From the NCBI GenBank assembly GCA_045617925.1, contig JAZLJR010000044.1, positions 1 to 28,005 on the forward strand: a stretch of 28,005 nt of DNA, written 5' to 3'. Both the position numbers and the translations under genes were made by a program. The stretch comes from CALELF01 sp045617925. GTDB taxonomy: Bacteria; Synergistota; Synergistia; Synergistales; Synergistaceae. Shown piece by piece: positions 7,224-15,912 of the stretch. A model generated the notes under the pieces. The model searched no databases and had not been told where the DNA came from. It was given only the letters and a program-made list of their open reading frames with translations. Position 1 is the stretch's first letter; each line of letters opens with the position of its first letter.

Positions 7224-8009
7224 TTAGTTACCTAAATCTTTTTTAATTAGAATTTCCAATGCTCTTTTTGTAACGGCTTGGAAATTTTTTTCTGCAATTT
7301 TATACATATCGTGAGGTGCAACAGCTTCACTTGCGGTTCTTTTGGCAATAACACCATTAATTGCGCCAGCACGAAGCCTAAAAACATTTGCCGCAGTAAA
7401 AAGAGTTGCACTCTCCATTTCAAAATTTGTGATACCAAGTTTCTGCCATTCTTTTATACTGCCTTGAAAACGGCGAAGGACATAACCTGTGAAGCTATCA
7501 TATCTTTCCTGCCCAGGCCAAAAGGTGTCAGAGGAAATATTTATGCCAACCTTGTGTGCAATTCCGAGCTCTTGGGCTGCAGTTCGCAGGGCAAGAGTTA
7601 TGTCAAGGTCTGCAACGGCAGGAAATTCTATTGGTGCAAAGTGAGAGCTAGTTCCTTCAAGACGAACAGAAGCATTATTTATCACAACGTCTCCAATGTT
7701 TAAATCTTCTTGAATTGAGCCGGTTGTTCCAACGCGAATAAAATTTTTAACCCCGAGCCTTGCCAATTCTTCAAGCCCAATTGCTACACTTGGTCCGCCC
7801 ATTCCAGTGGACATAACAAGCACGGGTTTGTCACAAACATAAGTTAGCCAAGATGTGTATTCCCTGTGGCTTGCGACAAAACGCGCATTCTGCCCTATAT
7901 TCTTTGCCAGGTCTTCAACCCTACCAGGGTCGCCAGGCAGCAATACGTAAAGAGAATTTTCTATCAAATCTTTATTTAAACCAATATGATATAGGACGCT
8001 ATTACTCAA
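7224..8009 (-). CDS. udp: uridine phosphorylase
   Basis: This protein of about 261 residues aligns along its whole length with E. coli Udp (253 residues). It catalyses uridine + phosphate to uracil + ribose-1-phosphate in cytoplasmic pyrimidine salvage. Family motifs in order: LLPGDPGRVE (phosphate binding), ASHREYTSW, MSTGMGGPS, RVGTTGSIQ, HFAPIEFPAVAD, ISSDTFWPGQERYDS, and NFEMESATLF, which holds the ribose-binding Glu-Met-Glu. The start is uncertain. I choose TTG at 8009 because it gives MSNSVLYHIGLNK, matching the Udp N-terminus, with AGGTGA about 5 nt upstream. A GTG at 8018 in the same frame would add three residues but overlaps that RBS. It is the first gene of a two-gene unit with the TIM-barrel/acyl-CoA synthetase fusion, and a promoter lies at 8057-8084. 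Confidence 0.95.
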   Translation of the reverse strand: MSNSVLYHIGLNKDLIENSLYVLLPGDPGRVEDLAKNIGQNARFVASHREYTSWLTYVCDKPVLVMSTGMGGPSVAIGLEELARLGVKNFIRVGTTGSIQEDLNIGDVVINNASVRLEGTSSHFAPIEFPAVADLDITLALRTAAQELGIAHKVGINISSDTFWPGQERYDSFTGYVLRRFQGSIKEWQKLGITNFEMESATLFTAANVFRLRAGAINGVIAKRTASEAVAPHDMYKIAEKNFQAVTKRALEILIKKDLGN

Positions 8010-8056
8010 CAAAATCACCTTTTATCTATTATGTTTAGATATTTCAAACCTACGCA

Positions 8057-8084
8057 ATTATACCAAAAATCTAATCAATGTTAA
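8057..8084 (-). promoter_or_regulatory. predicted promoter for udp and the fusion gene
   Basis: On the minus strand TTAACA (8084-8079) is followed after 16 nt by a perfect TATAAT (8062-8057), with an extended TGG before it. It lies in the 180-nt gap between mutL and udp, about 48 nt upstream of the udp start. It lets udp be expressed apart from the repair genes. Confidence 0.6.
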
Positions 8085-8189
8085 AGAAATTGGCGGATTT
8101 AAAGAAAAACTATTCAAAACAAAATCTTTATGTCAGCAAAAGTCAAATTATTTTTGCTCTTCAAAAAATTGGCATTTATTACAAAAATT

Positions 8190-9950
8190 TTATCTTTCAA
8201 ACCACCCGCGCAGTTTTTCTTCTTCAAAAATAAGCAGTGTTGGCCTGCCATGAGGGCAGGTAAAGGGATTTTCACACTGCTCAAGTTTGGCAAGAAGTTC
8301 AAGCGCTTCGTCTTCCAAAAACTTTTGTCCAAGCTTTACGGCATCACGACACGCCATGCGTGCCATTCTCCACCACACTTCACGATCCCTCTTTGTGGGG
8401 TCCTGTTCAGATTCAATTCCTGCAATGGTGCTACGGAGCATTTCAACAGGCGACATGTGACCTTTTCCACGAATAACAGGCACGGCAACAATAGCTTCAT
8501 TCTTTGTTAAAAAACCAAGTCGCGCTAGTTCTGCTCCATAAAGTTTTGCGTTTGTTGCAACGGTTTCTGGCATTATCTGTGGAATGGTAAGGTTTTGGGT
8601 TTTCACCCCGTCCTTAAAATCCGAGCAGATTTGTTCAAACAAAATCCTTTCGTGTGCGGCATGTGGGTCCATGATTGCCATACTATGAGGAAAGTCAAAA
8701 ACCAAAAACCCGCTAGAAAGTTGCCCTAGAAATTTTTTGCTAGTGCTGGCTTCCTTGTCGTCCAGCTCCAATTTTGTTTCACTTTCAAAAGTAGCGTAGC
8801 TTTTTGTATTTTCTGCCTTTGACTGTTGTTCACCAGGTTTTGTCTTATGGGTTACTTGCCACCCACTGTTTGAATAATCAAAGTTTGGCGCGTTTGATAC
8901 AAAGAATTGTTTGTCGCTATCCCTTGTTTCTATCTGGCTTGCCAGAGTCTCTATTTTTGGAGAAATTTCTTCTGCTGCTCCAAGTCCTTCCATGGCGTGT
9001 CGCCTTGCAAAAATATGTTTTGCGCAGGTGTAAACCGCCTTGAACACATCGCCACTTCTGCGAAAGCGAATTTCTTCTTTTGTGGGGTGCACATTCACGT
9101 CAATATCACGTGCGTTACATTCAATTAGGACTAGCCACTCACCGTTTCCAACTCCTGCTGTCGTTATTGCGGCACGAACCCCTGCGTCTTGCACGCGTCG
9201 TCCAAGCACAAAGAGGTTCAACACAACCTTCTTTGAATCCGGTAAGGGGTTATACCACATCTTTACTTTTATATTGGCAAAGGAAAAATCTGCAGAATAG
9301 ACTTTTGTTTCTTCTCCTATGCGACGAAATAAAGCCTCTTCCTGTGTTTTTACAGGGAAATATTCCAATATTTTTTTTGTGCCTTCGTAGAGGCGAAATG
9401 TCTTGTCATAATGCAAAAGGGCATAGTCGTTTACAACGGAAGCAATACGACGAAGCTCTGCAGTTCCTGCTTTCAAAAATTTTCGTCTTGCAGGCAGGTT
9501 GAAGAACATATCATCAATTTGAATTCTAGTGCCCTTTGGGGCGCTTGTTTTTTTATGAAGAGAGATTTGTCCAGCTATTGCCTTGAGGATAGAGCCCTCG
9601 TCGCTTCCTTCCTGCCGCGTGATAATTTCAATTTTGCTGATAGCAGCAACAGAAGCCAAAGCCTCTCCTCTATAGCCCAAGGTGCTGATATTTTCAAGGT
9701 CATCTAACGTGCTTATCTTGCTTGTAGCGTAACGCTCAATAGCAAGAGGAAGCTCATCGAAAGACATGCCACAGCCATTGTCTTCAATTACAAAAGACAA
9801 TTTGCCGCCGTCAAGTGTTCGGATAGTAACGCTTGTGGCTCCTGCATCAAGCGAATTTTCTAGAAGCTCCTTTGCAACAGAGACAGGTCTTTCAATAACC
9901 TCACCTGCTGCAATACGAGTTGAAATATCTTCCTTTAATTTTTTTATCAT
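8190..9950 (-). CDS. mutL: DNA mismatch repair protein MutL
   Basis: This 586-residue protein couples mismatch recognition by MutS to strand removal. The N-terminal GHKL ATPase is complete: Glu31 in ELLENSLDAGA, Asp57 in EDNGCGM, GYRGEAL at 92-98, and KGTRIQIDDMFFNLPARRKFL. A less conserved linker (about 320-390) follows. The C-terminal dimerisation/endonuclease domain has DPHAAHERILFE from Asp428, ACRDAVKLGQ, and CPHGRPT from Cys565. Presence of these C-terminal motifs indicates a MutL of the nicking type found in bacteria without MutH. The first motif has Pro429 where Gln is standard. Length is within the family range. The start is ATG at 9950 with AGAGG upstream. It lies 40 nt after mutS and is almost certainly co-transcribed with it. 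No obvious terminator follows. Confidence 0.97.
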   Translation of the reverse strand: MIKKLKEDISTRIAAGEVIERPVSVAKELLENSLDAGATSVTIRTLDGGKLSFVIEDNGCGMSFDELPLAIERYATSKISTLDDLENISTLGYRGEALASVAAISKIEIITRQEGSDEGSILKAIAGQISLHKKTSAPKGTRIQIDDMFFNLPARRKFLKAGTAELRRIASVVNDYALLHYDKTFRLYEGTKKILEYFPVKTQEEALFRRIGEETKVYSADFSFANIKVKMWYNPLPDSKKVVLNLFVLGRRVQDAGVRAAITTAGVGNGEWLVLIECNARDIDVNVHPTKEEIRFRRSGDVFKAVYTCAKHIFARRHAMEGLGAAEEISPKIETLASQIETRDSDKQFFVSNAPNFDYSNSGWQVTHKTKPGEQQSKAENTKSYATFESETKLELDDKEASTSKKFLGQLSSGFLVFDFPHSMAIMDPHAAHERILFEQICSDFKDGVKTQNLTIPQIMPETVATNAKLYGAELARLGFLTKNEAIVAVPVIRGKGHMSPVEMLRSTIAGIESEQDPTKRDREVWWRMARMACRDAVKLGQKFLEDEALELLAKLEQCENPFTCPHGRPTLLIFEEEKLRGWFER

Positions 9951-9990
9951 AACAAACCTCTATGATCTTTATGTTCTTTATGGCAAAAAT

Positions 9991-12561
9991 TTAACTTTCT
10001 AAAATCTCTTTTGCTTTTTTCCTTAGTTTGTCCACAAATGCAAGTGCAGACATTGGTGTCATATTGTTTGGATCAGCGTATGCAAGCTCTTCTAATATAG
10101 CCTCTTGTCGCGAGTCAAACATTTGTATCTGCTGTTTTGTCTCTTTTTTTTGCGGAATAGTTATCTCTTCTTTTTGCTCTTCAAAGTGCTTTAATAGCTC
10201 TTCCGAGCGTTTTAAGACAACACTTGGTACACCGGCAAGTCGTGCAACCTCTATGCCATAGCTTCTGTTTGCAGCCCCTTCAACAACGCGGTGTAGAAAG
10301 ACAATTCCCTCGTTTGTTTCCTCTATTGCCATAGAAAGATTAATAATTCCGGGTAAAACTTGTGCAAGGTCTGTAAGTTCATGGTAGTGGGTTGCAAAAA
10401 GGACACGTGGCCTTTCCTGCATTGCTCCTTGCAAAAATTCTAGCACACTCCAAGCAATGGCCATTCCGTCGTAGGTGGAAGTTCCTCTCCCAACCTCGTC
10501 TAAAACAACAAGGCTTCGTTCCGTGGCGTTTCGCAAAATGTTTGCCGTTTCCACCATTTCAACCATAAAGGTGCTTTGTCCGCGAGACAATTCATCGTGT
10601 GCACCAATGCGACTGAATATTCGGTCAACTAAACCAATGTGAGCGCTTTCTGCTGGGACAAAGCTTCCCATGTGTGCCATAATTGTTATGAGGGCAGCAC
10701 TGCGCAAATATGTTGATTTTCCTGCCATGTTTGGTCCTGTGAGGATAGCAATTCGTCTGCCACTTGCTTCGCTAAAATTAAAGTCATTTGGTGTGAAGCG
10801 AGTGTTTTTTAGTGTTGCCTCTATTATAGGGTGTCTTGCCCCCTTAACAACGAAATCAAAAGACATATCAAGTTCTGGGCGTGTGTAGTGCCGTTCCTCT
10901 GCGACAAGAGCAAGCCCCATAAGGGTGTCCAGTTCGGCGAGGAAAATGCTCACAGCACGAATACTGTCTCTGTTTTGCAGAACCGCTCTTGCAACTTCGT
11001 CATAGATTTTTGTTTCAAGGGCAAGGATTTTGCTTTCTGCCTGCAAAACTTCTTCTTCGTATTGTTTCAGTTCTGGTGTTATAAAACGCTCTGCATTTAC
11101 CAGCGTTTGTCGCCTGATGTAGTCGGCAGGTGCAGACTTTGCTTGAGCTTTTGGAATTTCTATATAAAACCCTGCCACCTTGTTGTAACGAGCTTTAAGA
11201 ATTTTGAGGCCAGTGCGTTCCTTTTCCCGTTCTTCAAAATCCGTAAGCCATTCGGCAGCATTTTTGGAAAAATTGCGAAGCCTGTCAAGCTCGGCGCTAT
11301 AACCCTCTCGTATTACTCCTGTGTCTTTTATGTTGCGAGGCACCTCATCTGCAATAGCGCTAGCAAGCAGATTTCTAATTTCTGTTATATCGCAAGTCGG
11401 CAAGAGGTCTTTTATATGCTCTGTTTCGCCTATTGTGTCGCAAATTTGAGGCACAAATTGCAAGGTTTGTGAGATACTTGCAAGGTCTTGAGGTGAAAAG
11501 TTTTGAATTTCTATTCTTGTTAAGGCACGAGCAATGTCGCTACAATTTGCAAGCAGGCTCTCCACCTGTTTTGTGAGAGACATATTGCGGGTAAATTCTT
11601 CTATTTTGTCTTGACGGGCTGTGATTTGGTCAAGGTCTTGTAGTGGGCTAGCAATCCAGTCTTTTAACAGGCGTTTTCCCATAGCAGTTCTGGTACGGCA
11701 TAAAAGCGTAAAAAGACTCGTAGGTGATTTTGTGATAAGTTCAAGGTTTATAAAGGTGCTCCTGTCAATCACAAGGTTTTCCTTTTGAATGAGGGGAATT
11801 ACGGTTTTTACAAGGTCAAGCTTCTTGCATTGTGTTTCTTCCAAGTAGCGTAGAGCAACGGCAGAGACTGAGGCTGTCATGCTTCCATCTTCAAGCCCCA
11901 TCACCTCAAGGGTTGCAACCTTGAATTTTTCACAAAGCCAAATTGTTGCGTTTTCTGGCTTAAAGTCCTGCTTGTCACGTTCCGTTGTGTTTTTAACAGA
12001 CAAAGGAATAATATTCTGATTTATTGCGTCGCCTTTTTTGCATAGAATTTCCGTTGGAGCAAAAGAAGAAAAAAAGTCAGCAACACGAGAGGGGCTAAAG
12101 CTTCCTGCCTTCAAAACCCCCGTTGAAACCTCGAGCAGTGCAATAGCATAACCGTCTCCGTCACGGGCAATCGTAGCAAGCCGTGCGTCGTCCTCGTCCT
12201 TATCGCCAAGGTAGGTTCCTGGTGTAATGACACGGATAACTTGACGCTCCACAAGGTCTTTGCCGTTTGGTTCTGTCATCTGCTCGCAAATTGCAACAGA
12301 ATACCCCTGTTCCACTAAACGGGCAAGATAGGAATCCACAGCATGATATGGCACTCCTGCCATAGGTATACGCGAATCAGGATCCTTTGAACGGCTTGTG
12401 AGAGCAATGTTTAGTGCATTGCTTGCGATGTTTGCGTCATCAAAGAACATTTCATAAAAATCGCCCATGCGAAAGAAAAGAAGGCAGTCTGGATATGCTT
12501 CTTTCCACTTCACATATTGCTCAAGCATTGGTGTTAGCTTAATCCCTTGCGGTAATGTCAT
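9991..12561 (-). CDS. mutS: DNA mismatch repair protein MutS
   Basis: This 856-residue protein recognises mispaired and looped-out bases and recruits MutL; E. coli MutS has 853 residues. The mismatch-reading motif is FRMGDFYEMF with Phe35 and Glu37 (the Phe-x-Glu that stacks on the mispair). The ATPase domain has Walker A GPNMAGKST at 609-617, Walker B VVLDEVGRGTSTYDG with Asp688 and Glu689, and the downstream FATHYHELTDL. The C-terminal helix-turn-helix dimer region and a Gln/Glu/Lys linker are present. The start is ATG at 12561 with GGAGA about 9 nt upstream. It lies 108 nt after ruvX, where no strong promoter is visible, so transcription from alaS onward is likely. It is followed by mutL after 40 nt, the common mutS-mutL order. 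Confidence 0.98.
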   Translation of the reverse strand: MTLPQGIKLTPMLEQYVKWKEAYPDCLLFFRMGDFYEMFFDDANIASNALNIALTSRSKDPDSRIPMAGVPYHAVDSYLARLVEQGYSVAICEQMTEPNGKDLVERQVIRVITPGTYLGDKDEDDARLATIARDGDGYAIALLEVSTGVLKAGSFSPSRVADFFSSFAPTEILCKKGDAINQNIIPLSVKNTTERDKQDFKPENATIWLCEKFKVATLEVMGLEDGSMTASVSAVALRYLEETQCKKLDLVKTVIPLIQKENLVIDRSTFINLELITKSPTSLFTLLCRTRTAMGKRLLKDWIASPLQDLDQITARQDKIEEFTRNMSLTKQVESLLANCSDIARALTRIEIQNFSPQDLASISQTLQFVPQICDTIGETEHIKDLLPTCDITEIRNLLASAIADEVPRNIKDTGVIREGYSAELDRLRNFSKNAAEWLTDFEEREKERTGLKILKARYNKVAGFYIEIPKAQAKSAPADYIRRQTLVNAERFITPELKQYEEEVLQAESKILALETKIYDEVARAVLQNRDSIRAVSIFLAELDTLMGLALVAEERHYTRPELDMSFDFVVKGARHPIIEATLKNTRFTPNDFNFSEASGRRIAILTGPNMAGKSTYLRSAALITIMAHMGSFVPAESAHIGLVDRIFSRIGAHDELSRGQSTFMVEMVETANILRNATERSLVVLDEVGRGTSTYDGMAIAWSVLEFLQGAMQERPRVLFATHYHELTDLAQVLPGIINLSMAIEETNEGIVFLHRVVEGAANRSYGIEVARLAGVPSVVLKRSEELLKHFEEQKEEITIPQKKETKQQIQMFDSRQEAILEELAYADPNNMTPMSALAFVDKLRKKAKEILES

Positions 12562-12669
12562 ACGCTATTTCTCCAAAATATCTAAAATTACAAATTTCAA
12601 AAAGTTAAAAAACCGTTTGACCTTTATTGTCTTTTGTCTGTTTAATATATCTATTTTTGCTTGTTTGTT

Positions 12670-13080
12670 TTATTTTTTGCTATCTAAATAACTCTGTAAA
12701 AGCACAGTTGCAGCAACTTGGTCTATTTTTTGTTTTCTTCCGGCTCTGCTTGTGTCGGCTTCTAACATGGTTTGTTTTGCTATGACAGTGGTAAAACGCT
12801 CGTCATAGAGAATTACATTCACATTTGGCAGGAGAGTTTTGAATATCTCTGCCTGTTGCTTCATGTGTTCTTCTGGCTCGCCTGTCTTGCCGTCTGTGCG
12901 TTTGGGAAGTCCGATAAGCAGTGTGGTTACACCCTTTTCTGCTACGAGAGTAGCTACTTCATCGTGCCACCCCTGTTTATTTTTAAGCACACAGACCCCC
13001 TGGGCGAAAATGCCCAAGGGGTCTGATATTGCAACACCAATTCTAACATATCCAATATCTAATGCTAAAATTCTTTCCAT
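12670..13080 (-). CDS. ruvX: RuvX/YqgF-family nuclease (putative Holliday junction resolvase, pre-16S rRNA processing)
   Basis: This 136-residue protein has the usual length of the family and an RNase H-like fold. The signature is complete: ILALDIGYVRIGVAISDPLG at the N-terminus with catalytic Asp8, LLIGLPKRTDGKTGE in the middle, YDERFTT, and a C-terminal KIDQVAATVLLQSYL with the second acidic residue. Members are annotated as Holliday junction resolvases; in E. coli, YqgF was shown to process the 5' end of 16S rRNA. Firmicutes commonly carry ruvX close to alaS, as here, though the small ireB gene often found between them is absent. The start is ATG at 13080 with GAGG 6-7 nt upstream. It lies 86 nt downstream of alaS, with a palindrome cluster in the gap. 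Confidence 0.97.
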   Translation of the reverse strand: MERILALDIGYVRIGVAISDPLGIFAQGVCVLKNKQGWHDEVATLVAEKGVTTLLIGLPKRTDGKTGEPEEHMKQQAEIFKTLLPNVNVILYDERFTTVIAKQTMLEADTSRAGRKQKIDQVAATVLLQSYLDSKK

Positions 13081-13092
13081 TTAATACCTCGA

Positions 13093-13172
13093 GTTTCATG
13101 TAAGAAACGACGCAGTCGTTTCGCTTATGTTAGCCAAGCCTATGGCTTGGTGCTTATGGCTAAAAGTTAGCC
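13093..13172. repeat. cluster of short palindromes in the alaS-ruvX spacer
   Basis: Three hairpins lie side by side. GAAACGAC/GTCGTTTC is at 13104-13122 (8 bp, 3-nt loop). CCAAGCC/GGCTTGG is at 13134-13150 (7 bp, 3-nt loop). GGCTAA/TTAGCC is at 13158-13172 and includes the alaS stop codon. A fourth pairing, GTTTC/GAAAC (13093-13108), excludes the first and abuts the ruvX ribosome binding site. No T-run follows any of them, so they do not look like ordinary terminators. They could protect or process the mRNA, or be a REP-like repeat. Confidence 0.7.
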
Positions 13173-15803
13173 CATCATTTCCATAAACACTTCTTGTGCC
13201 TTGGCAAATCCCTCCGTCAGTTTAGACGCGTCCTTTGCTCCGCCCTGTGCAGAGGTTGGTCTGCCACCGCCCTTGCCTCCCATGGCAAGGGCTGCTTCTT
13301 TAAGAAGTTTTCCGGCAGATGCCCCTGTTTTTGCCACTTCTTCAGAAGTTGCGGCAACAAGCACCACAGAGTTTTCAGCCCTTGACACAGATGCTAAAAA
13401 GACAAGGGAAGACGGGAATTTTTGACGGATTCTATCGCTTATGACAAGCAACATATCCGGTGAAATGTCCTCAAACTTTTCTGTTATGAGGTCAACTCCC
13501 TTTGCGCTTTGAACAGGCTTAATCTTGCCTAATATATCGCCAAGAGCTGCCTTTATCTTGAGTTCTTTATTATAGTTTTCAAGCAGACGTTTTTCTTCAA
13601 GCATATCTGTTATTCTGTTGCAGAGATCGTCTGTGTTTGCTCCAAGCATTGAAGTGGCAAAGGTCATAACAGTAGCTGCACGTTGAGCAAGAAGTTGTGC
13701 TGCCTTGCCACAAACGGCAGTAATACGGCGAACGCCACTTCCTATTCCTTCTTCTTTTATGATAGATAACATTCCGACTTCTCCCGTGTTGGAAACGTGA
13801 GTTCCACCGCAAAGTTCGCAGGAGTAATCAATTCCTGCTGTAACAACACGGACAGTATCGCCATATTTTTCGTCAAACAAGGCTCGAGCCTTTGTCTTTT
13901 TTGCATCCTCAAGGCTCATAACATCTGTTGTGACAGGTTCAGCCCTCAAAACGTGTTCATAGACAATCTGCTCAACCTCTGTTATCTGTTCTGTTGTCAA
14001 GGGTGCAAAATGGTTAAAGTCAAAGCGTAAAAATGTAGGGGTAACAAGAGAACCAGCCTGACGAATGTGTGGCCCAAGCACTCTGGTCAAGGCTTCTTGC
14101 AAAAGGTGTGTCGCTGTGTGGTGACGACGAATTTCCGCCCTGCGTTTTGCATTGATAGAAGCCTTTATTGCTTCGCTAACCTTTACAGTGCCACTTTTTA
14201 CAGTTCCTTTATGCACACAAAGACCGGCGGCAGGATAGGTTGTGTTTATTATCTCTATTTCAAGTCCATTTGCTGTGAGAAAACCGGTGTCCCCCACTTG
14301 ACCACCCTTTTCAGCATAGAACGGTGTTTTGTCAAGCACGATTTCACATTCTCCTGTTGCTTCTTGAACAGATTCGCCGTCTCTAATAATAGCCATAACC
14401 AGTGCGTTACATTCGTTTTCTGTGTAGCCCACAAAGTCTGTCGCCTTTGTTTTGTCGGCAAGTTCTGTATAAACCGTTTTGGCAATTACTCCCTTTGTTT
14501 GTTTGCTTGAAGCACGAGCTCTTGCCCTTTGTTCTTCCAAGGCGGCAAGGAAGCCGTCCTTGTCTATTGTTACACCGTGCTCGTCACAGATTTCTTCTGT
14601 CAATTCGTATGGAAAACCAAATGTGTCATAGAGTTCAAAAGCCACACGACCATTAAGCACAGCCCCCTTGTCAAGTTTAGCCAATTCTGCGTCTAACAGT
14701 TCCGTGCCTTGAGCAAGGGTTTTGCCAAAGCGCTCCTCTTCTGTTGACAAAATTTGTTCAATAGTTGCTGAATGTTCAGTTAGTTCTGTATAAATATCAC
14801 CGACAGAGGCGCGAACAGAGGGCAAAAGCTTTGTCAGGAATGGTTCTTCTATGCCTAGCAACCTGCCGAAACGCACAGAACGGCGAATTATACGGCGGAG
14901 AACATAGCCTTGACCGTCGTTTTGTGGCAAAATTCCGTCCGCTATCATAAAGGCAGCAGCTCTTGTGTGGTCGGCAATAACCTTGACTGCCATGTCTTTC
15001 TTTTTGTCTTCTCCATATTTAACATGGACGAGTTTACATGCCTCCTCCATTATCGGACGGAAAAGGTCTGTCTCAAAGTCGTTTGGCACACACTGGACAA
15101 CGGAAGCGAGTCTTTCAAGCCCCATGCCGGTGTCTATATTTTTCTTTGGTAGAGGAGTTAATTTGCCCTCTTTGTCGCGATTATATTGCATAAAGACAAG
15201 GTTCCAAATTTCAAGGTATCTATCGCAATCACAACCCACTGTGCAGGTAGGCTTCCCGCAGGAATATTCCTCTCCCTGGTCATAAATTATTTCAGAACAT
15301 GGTCCACATGGTCCGACAGGTCCGGCTGCCCAAAAGTTGTCATCTTCGCCAAGGCGGAAGATGCGCTCCTTTGGCAGGCCCACGACCTCGTGCCAAATGT
15401 TAAAGGCTTCGTCATCGTCTAGGTAAACTGTGGCATATAGCCTATTTGGATCAAGCCCAACCCATTCGGTCAAAAATTCCCAAGCCCAGGGGATAATTTC
15501 ATTCTTGAAGTAGTCACCAAAGCTGAAATTTCCAAGCATTTCAAAAAACGTGTGGTGTCTTGCAGTGCGTCCAACGTTTTCAATGTCGTTTGTGCGGACA
15601 CACTTTTGAGCTGTTGTGGCTCTTGTCACCTCAGGAGTCTTTAACCCAAGAAAATATGGCTTGAATGGCACCATACCAGCTATTGTAAAAAGTAGTGTCG
15701 GGTCATCTGGAACAAGGGAAAAGCTCTTGTATCTCTTACAGCCCTTGCTCTCAAAAAATTTCAAAAATAATTCACGAAGCTCTTTTCCAGTTCTTTTTTG
15801 CAT
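13167..15803 (-). CDS. alaS: alanyl-tRNA synthetase
   Basis: This 878-residue enzyme charges tRNA-Ala with alanine; the E. coli enzyme has 876 residues. The class II catalytic core is N-terminal: IAGMVPFKPYFLG, then motif 2 RHHTFFEMLGNFSFGDYFK at 82-100, and motif 3 in NIDTGMGLERLASV. The tRNA-recognition helices follow. The editing domain has its zinc ligands His562 and His566 (HTATH) and Cys665 and His669 (CGGTH). A coiled-coil and the glycine-rich C-Ala domain (MGGKGGGRPTSAQGG) close the protein. The start is ATG at 15803 with GGAG about 9 nt upstream. It is the first gene of the probable unit alaS-ruvX-mutS-mutL, read from the promoter at 15885-15912. No T-box leader is seen. Confidence 0.99.
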   Translation of the reverse strand: MQKRTGKELRELFLKFFESKGCKRYKSFSLVPDDPTLLFTIAGMVPFKPYFLGLKTPEVTRATTAQKCVRTNDIENVGRTARHHTFFEMLGNFSFGDYFKNEIIPWAWEFLTEWVGLDPNRLYATVYLDDDEAFNIWHEVVGLPKERIFRLGEDDNFWAAGPVGPCGPCSEIIYDQGEEYSCGKPTCTVGCDCDRYLEIWNLVFMQYNRDKEGKLTPLPKKNIDTGMGLERLASVVQCVPNDFETDLFRPIMEEACKLVHVKYGEDKKKDMAVKVIADHTRAAAFMIADGILPQNDGQGYVLRRIIRRSVRFGRLLGIEEPFLTKLLPSVRASVGDIYTELTEHSATIEQILSTEEERFGKTLAQGTELLDAELAKLDKGAVLNGRVAFELYDTFGFPYELTEEICDEHGVTIDKDGFLAALEEQRARARASSKQTKGVIAKTVYTELADKTKATDFVGYTENECNALVMAIIRDGESVQEATGECEIVLDKTPFYAEKGGQVGDTGFLTANGLEIEIINTTYPAAGLCVHKGTVKSGTVKVSEAIKASINAKRRAEIRRHHTATHLLQEALTRVLGPHIRQAGSLVTPTFLRFDFNHFAPLTTEQITEVEQIVYEHVLRAEPVTTDVMSLEDAKKTKARALFDEKYGDTVRVVTAGIDYSCELCGGTHVSNTGEVGMLSIIKEEGIGSGVRRITAVCGKAAQLLAQRAATVMTFATSMLGANTDDLCNRITDMLEEKRLLENYNKELKIKAALGDILGKIKPVQSAKGVDLITEKFEDISPDMLLVISDRIRQKFPSSLVFLASVSRAENSVVLVAATSEEVAKTGASAGKLLKEAALAMGGKGGGRPTSAQGGAKDASKLTEGFAKAQEVFMEMMG

Positions 15804-15861
15804 TTTACAGTCTCCGTTTCCTCTATATAGTTATATAGTCTTTGCATATTTATCTAGTTTA

Positions 15862-15878
15862 GTGTCTGTGCACAGCAC
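15862..15878. promoter_or_regulatory. palindrome at the predicted alaS transcription start
   Basis: CTGTGCACAG (15866-15875) is a perfect 10-bp palindrome. It extends to GTG/CAC on the flanks with one bulged base. It sits directly downstream of the alaS -10 box, where an operator or an mRNA 5' hairpin would be. The binding factor is unknown. Confidence 0.4.
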
Positions 15879-15884
15879 CCCGAT

Positions 15885-15912
15885 ATTATAAAACTACTTT
15901 GTAAATTTACAA
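15885..15912 (-). promoter_or_regulatory. predicted alaS promoter
   Basis: On the minus strand TTGTAA (15912-15907) is followed after 16 nt by a perfect TATAAT (15890-15885). It gives a leader of about 75 nt before the alaS start codon. Confidence 0.5.
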
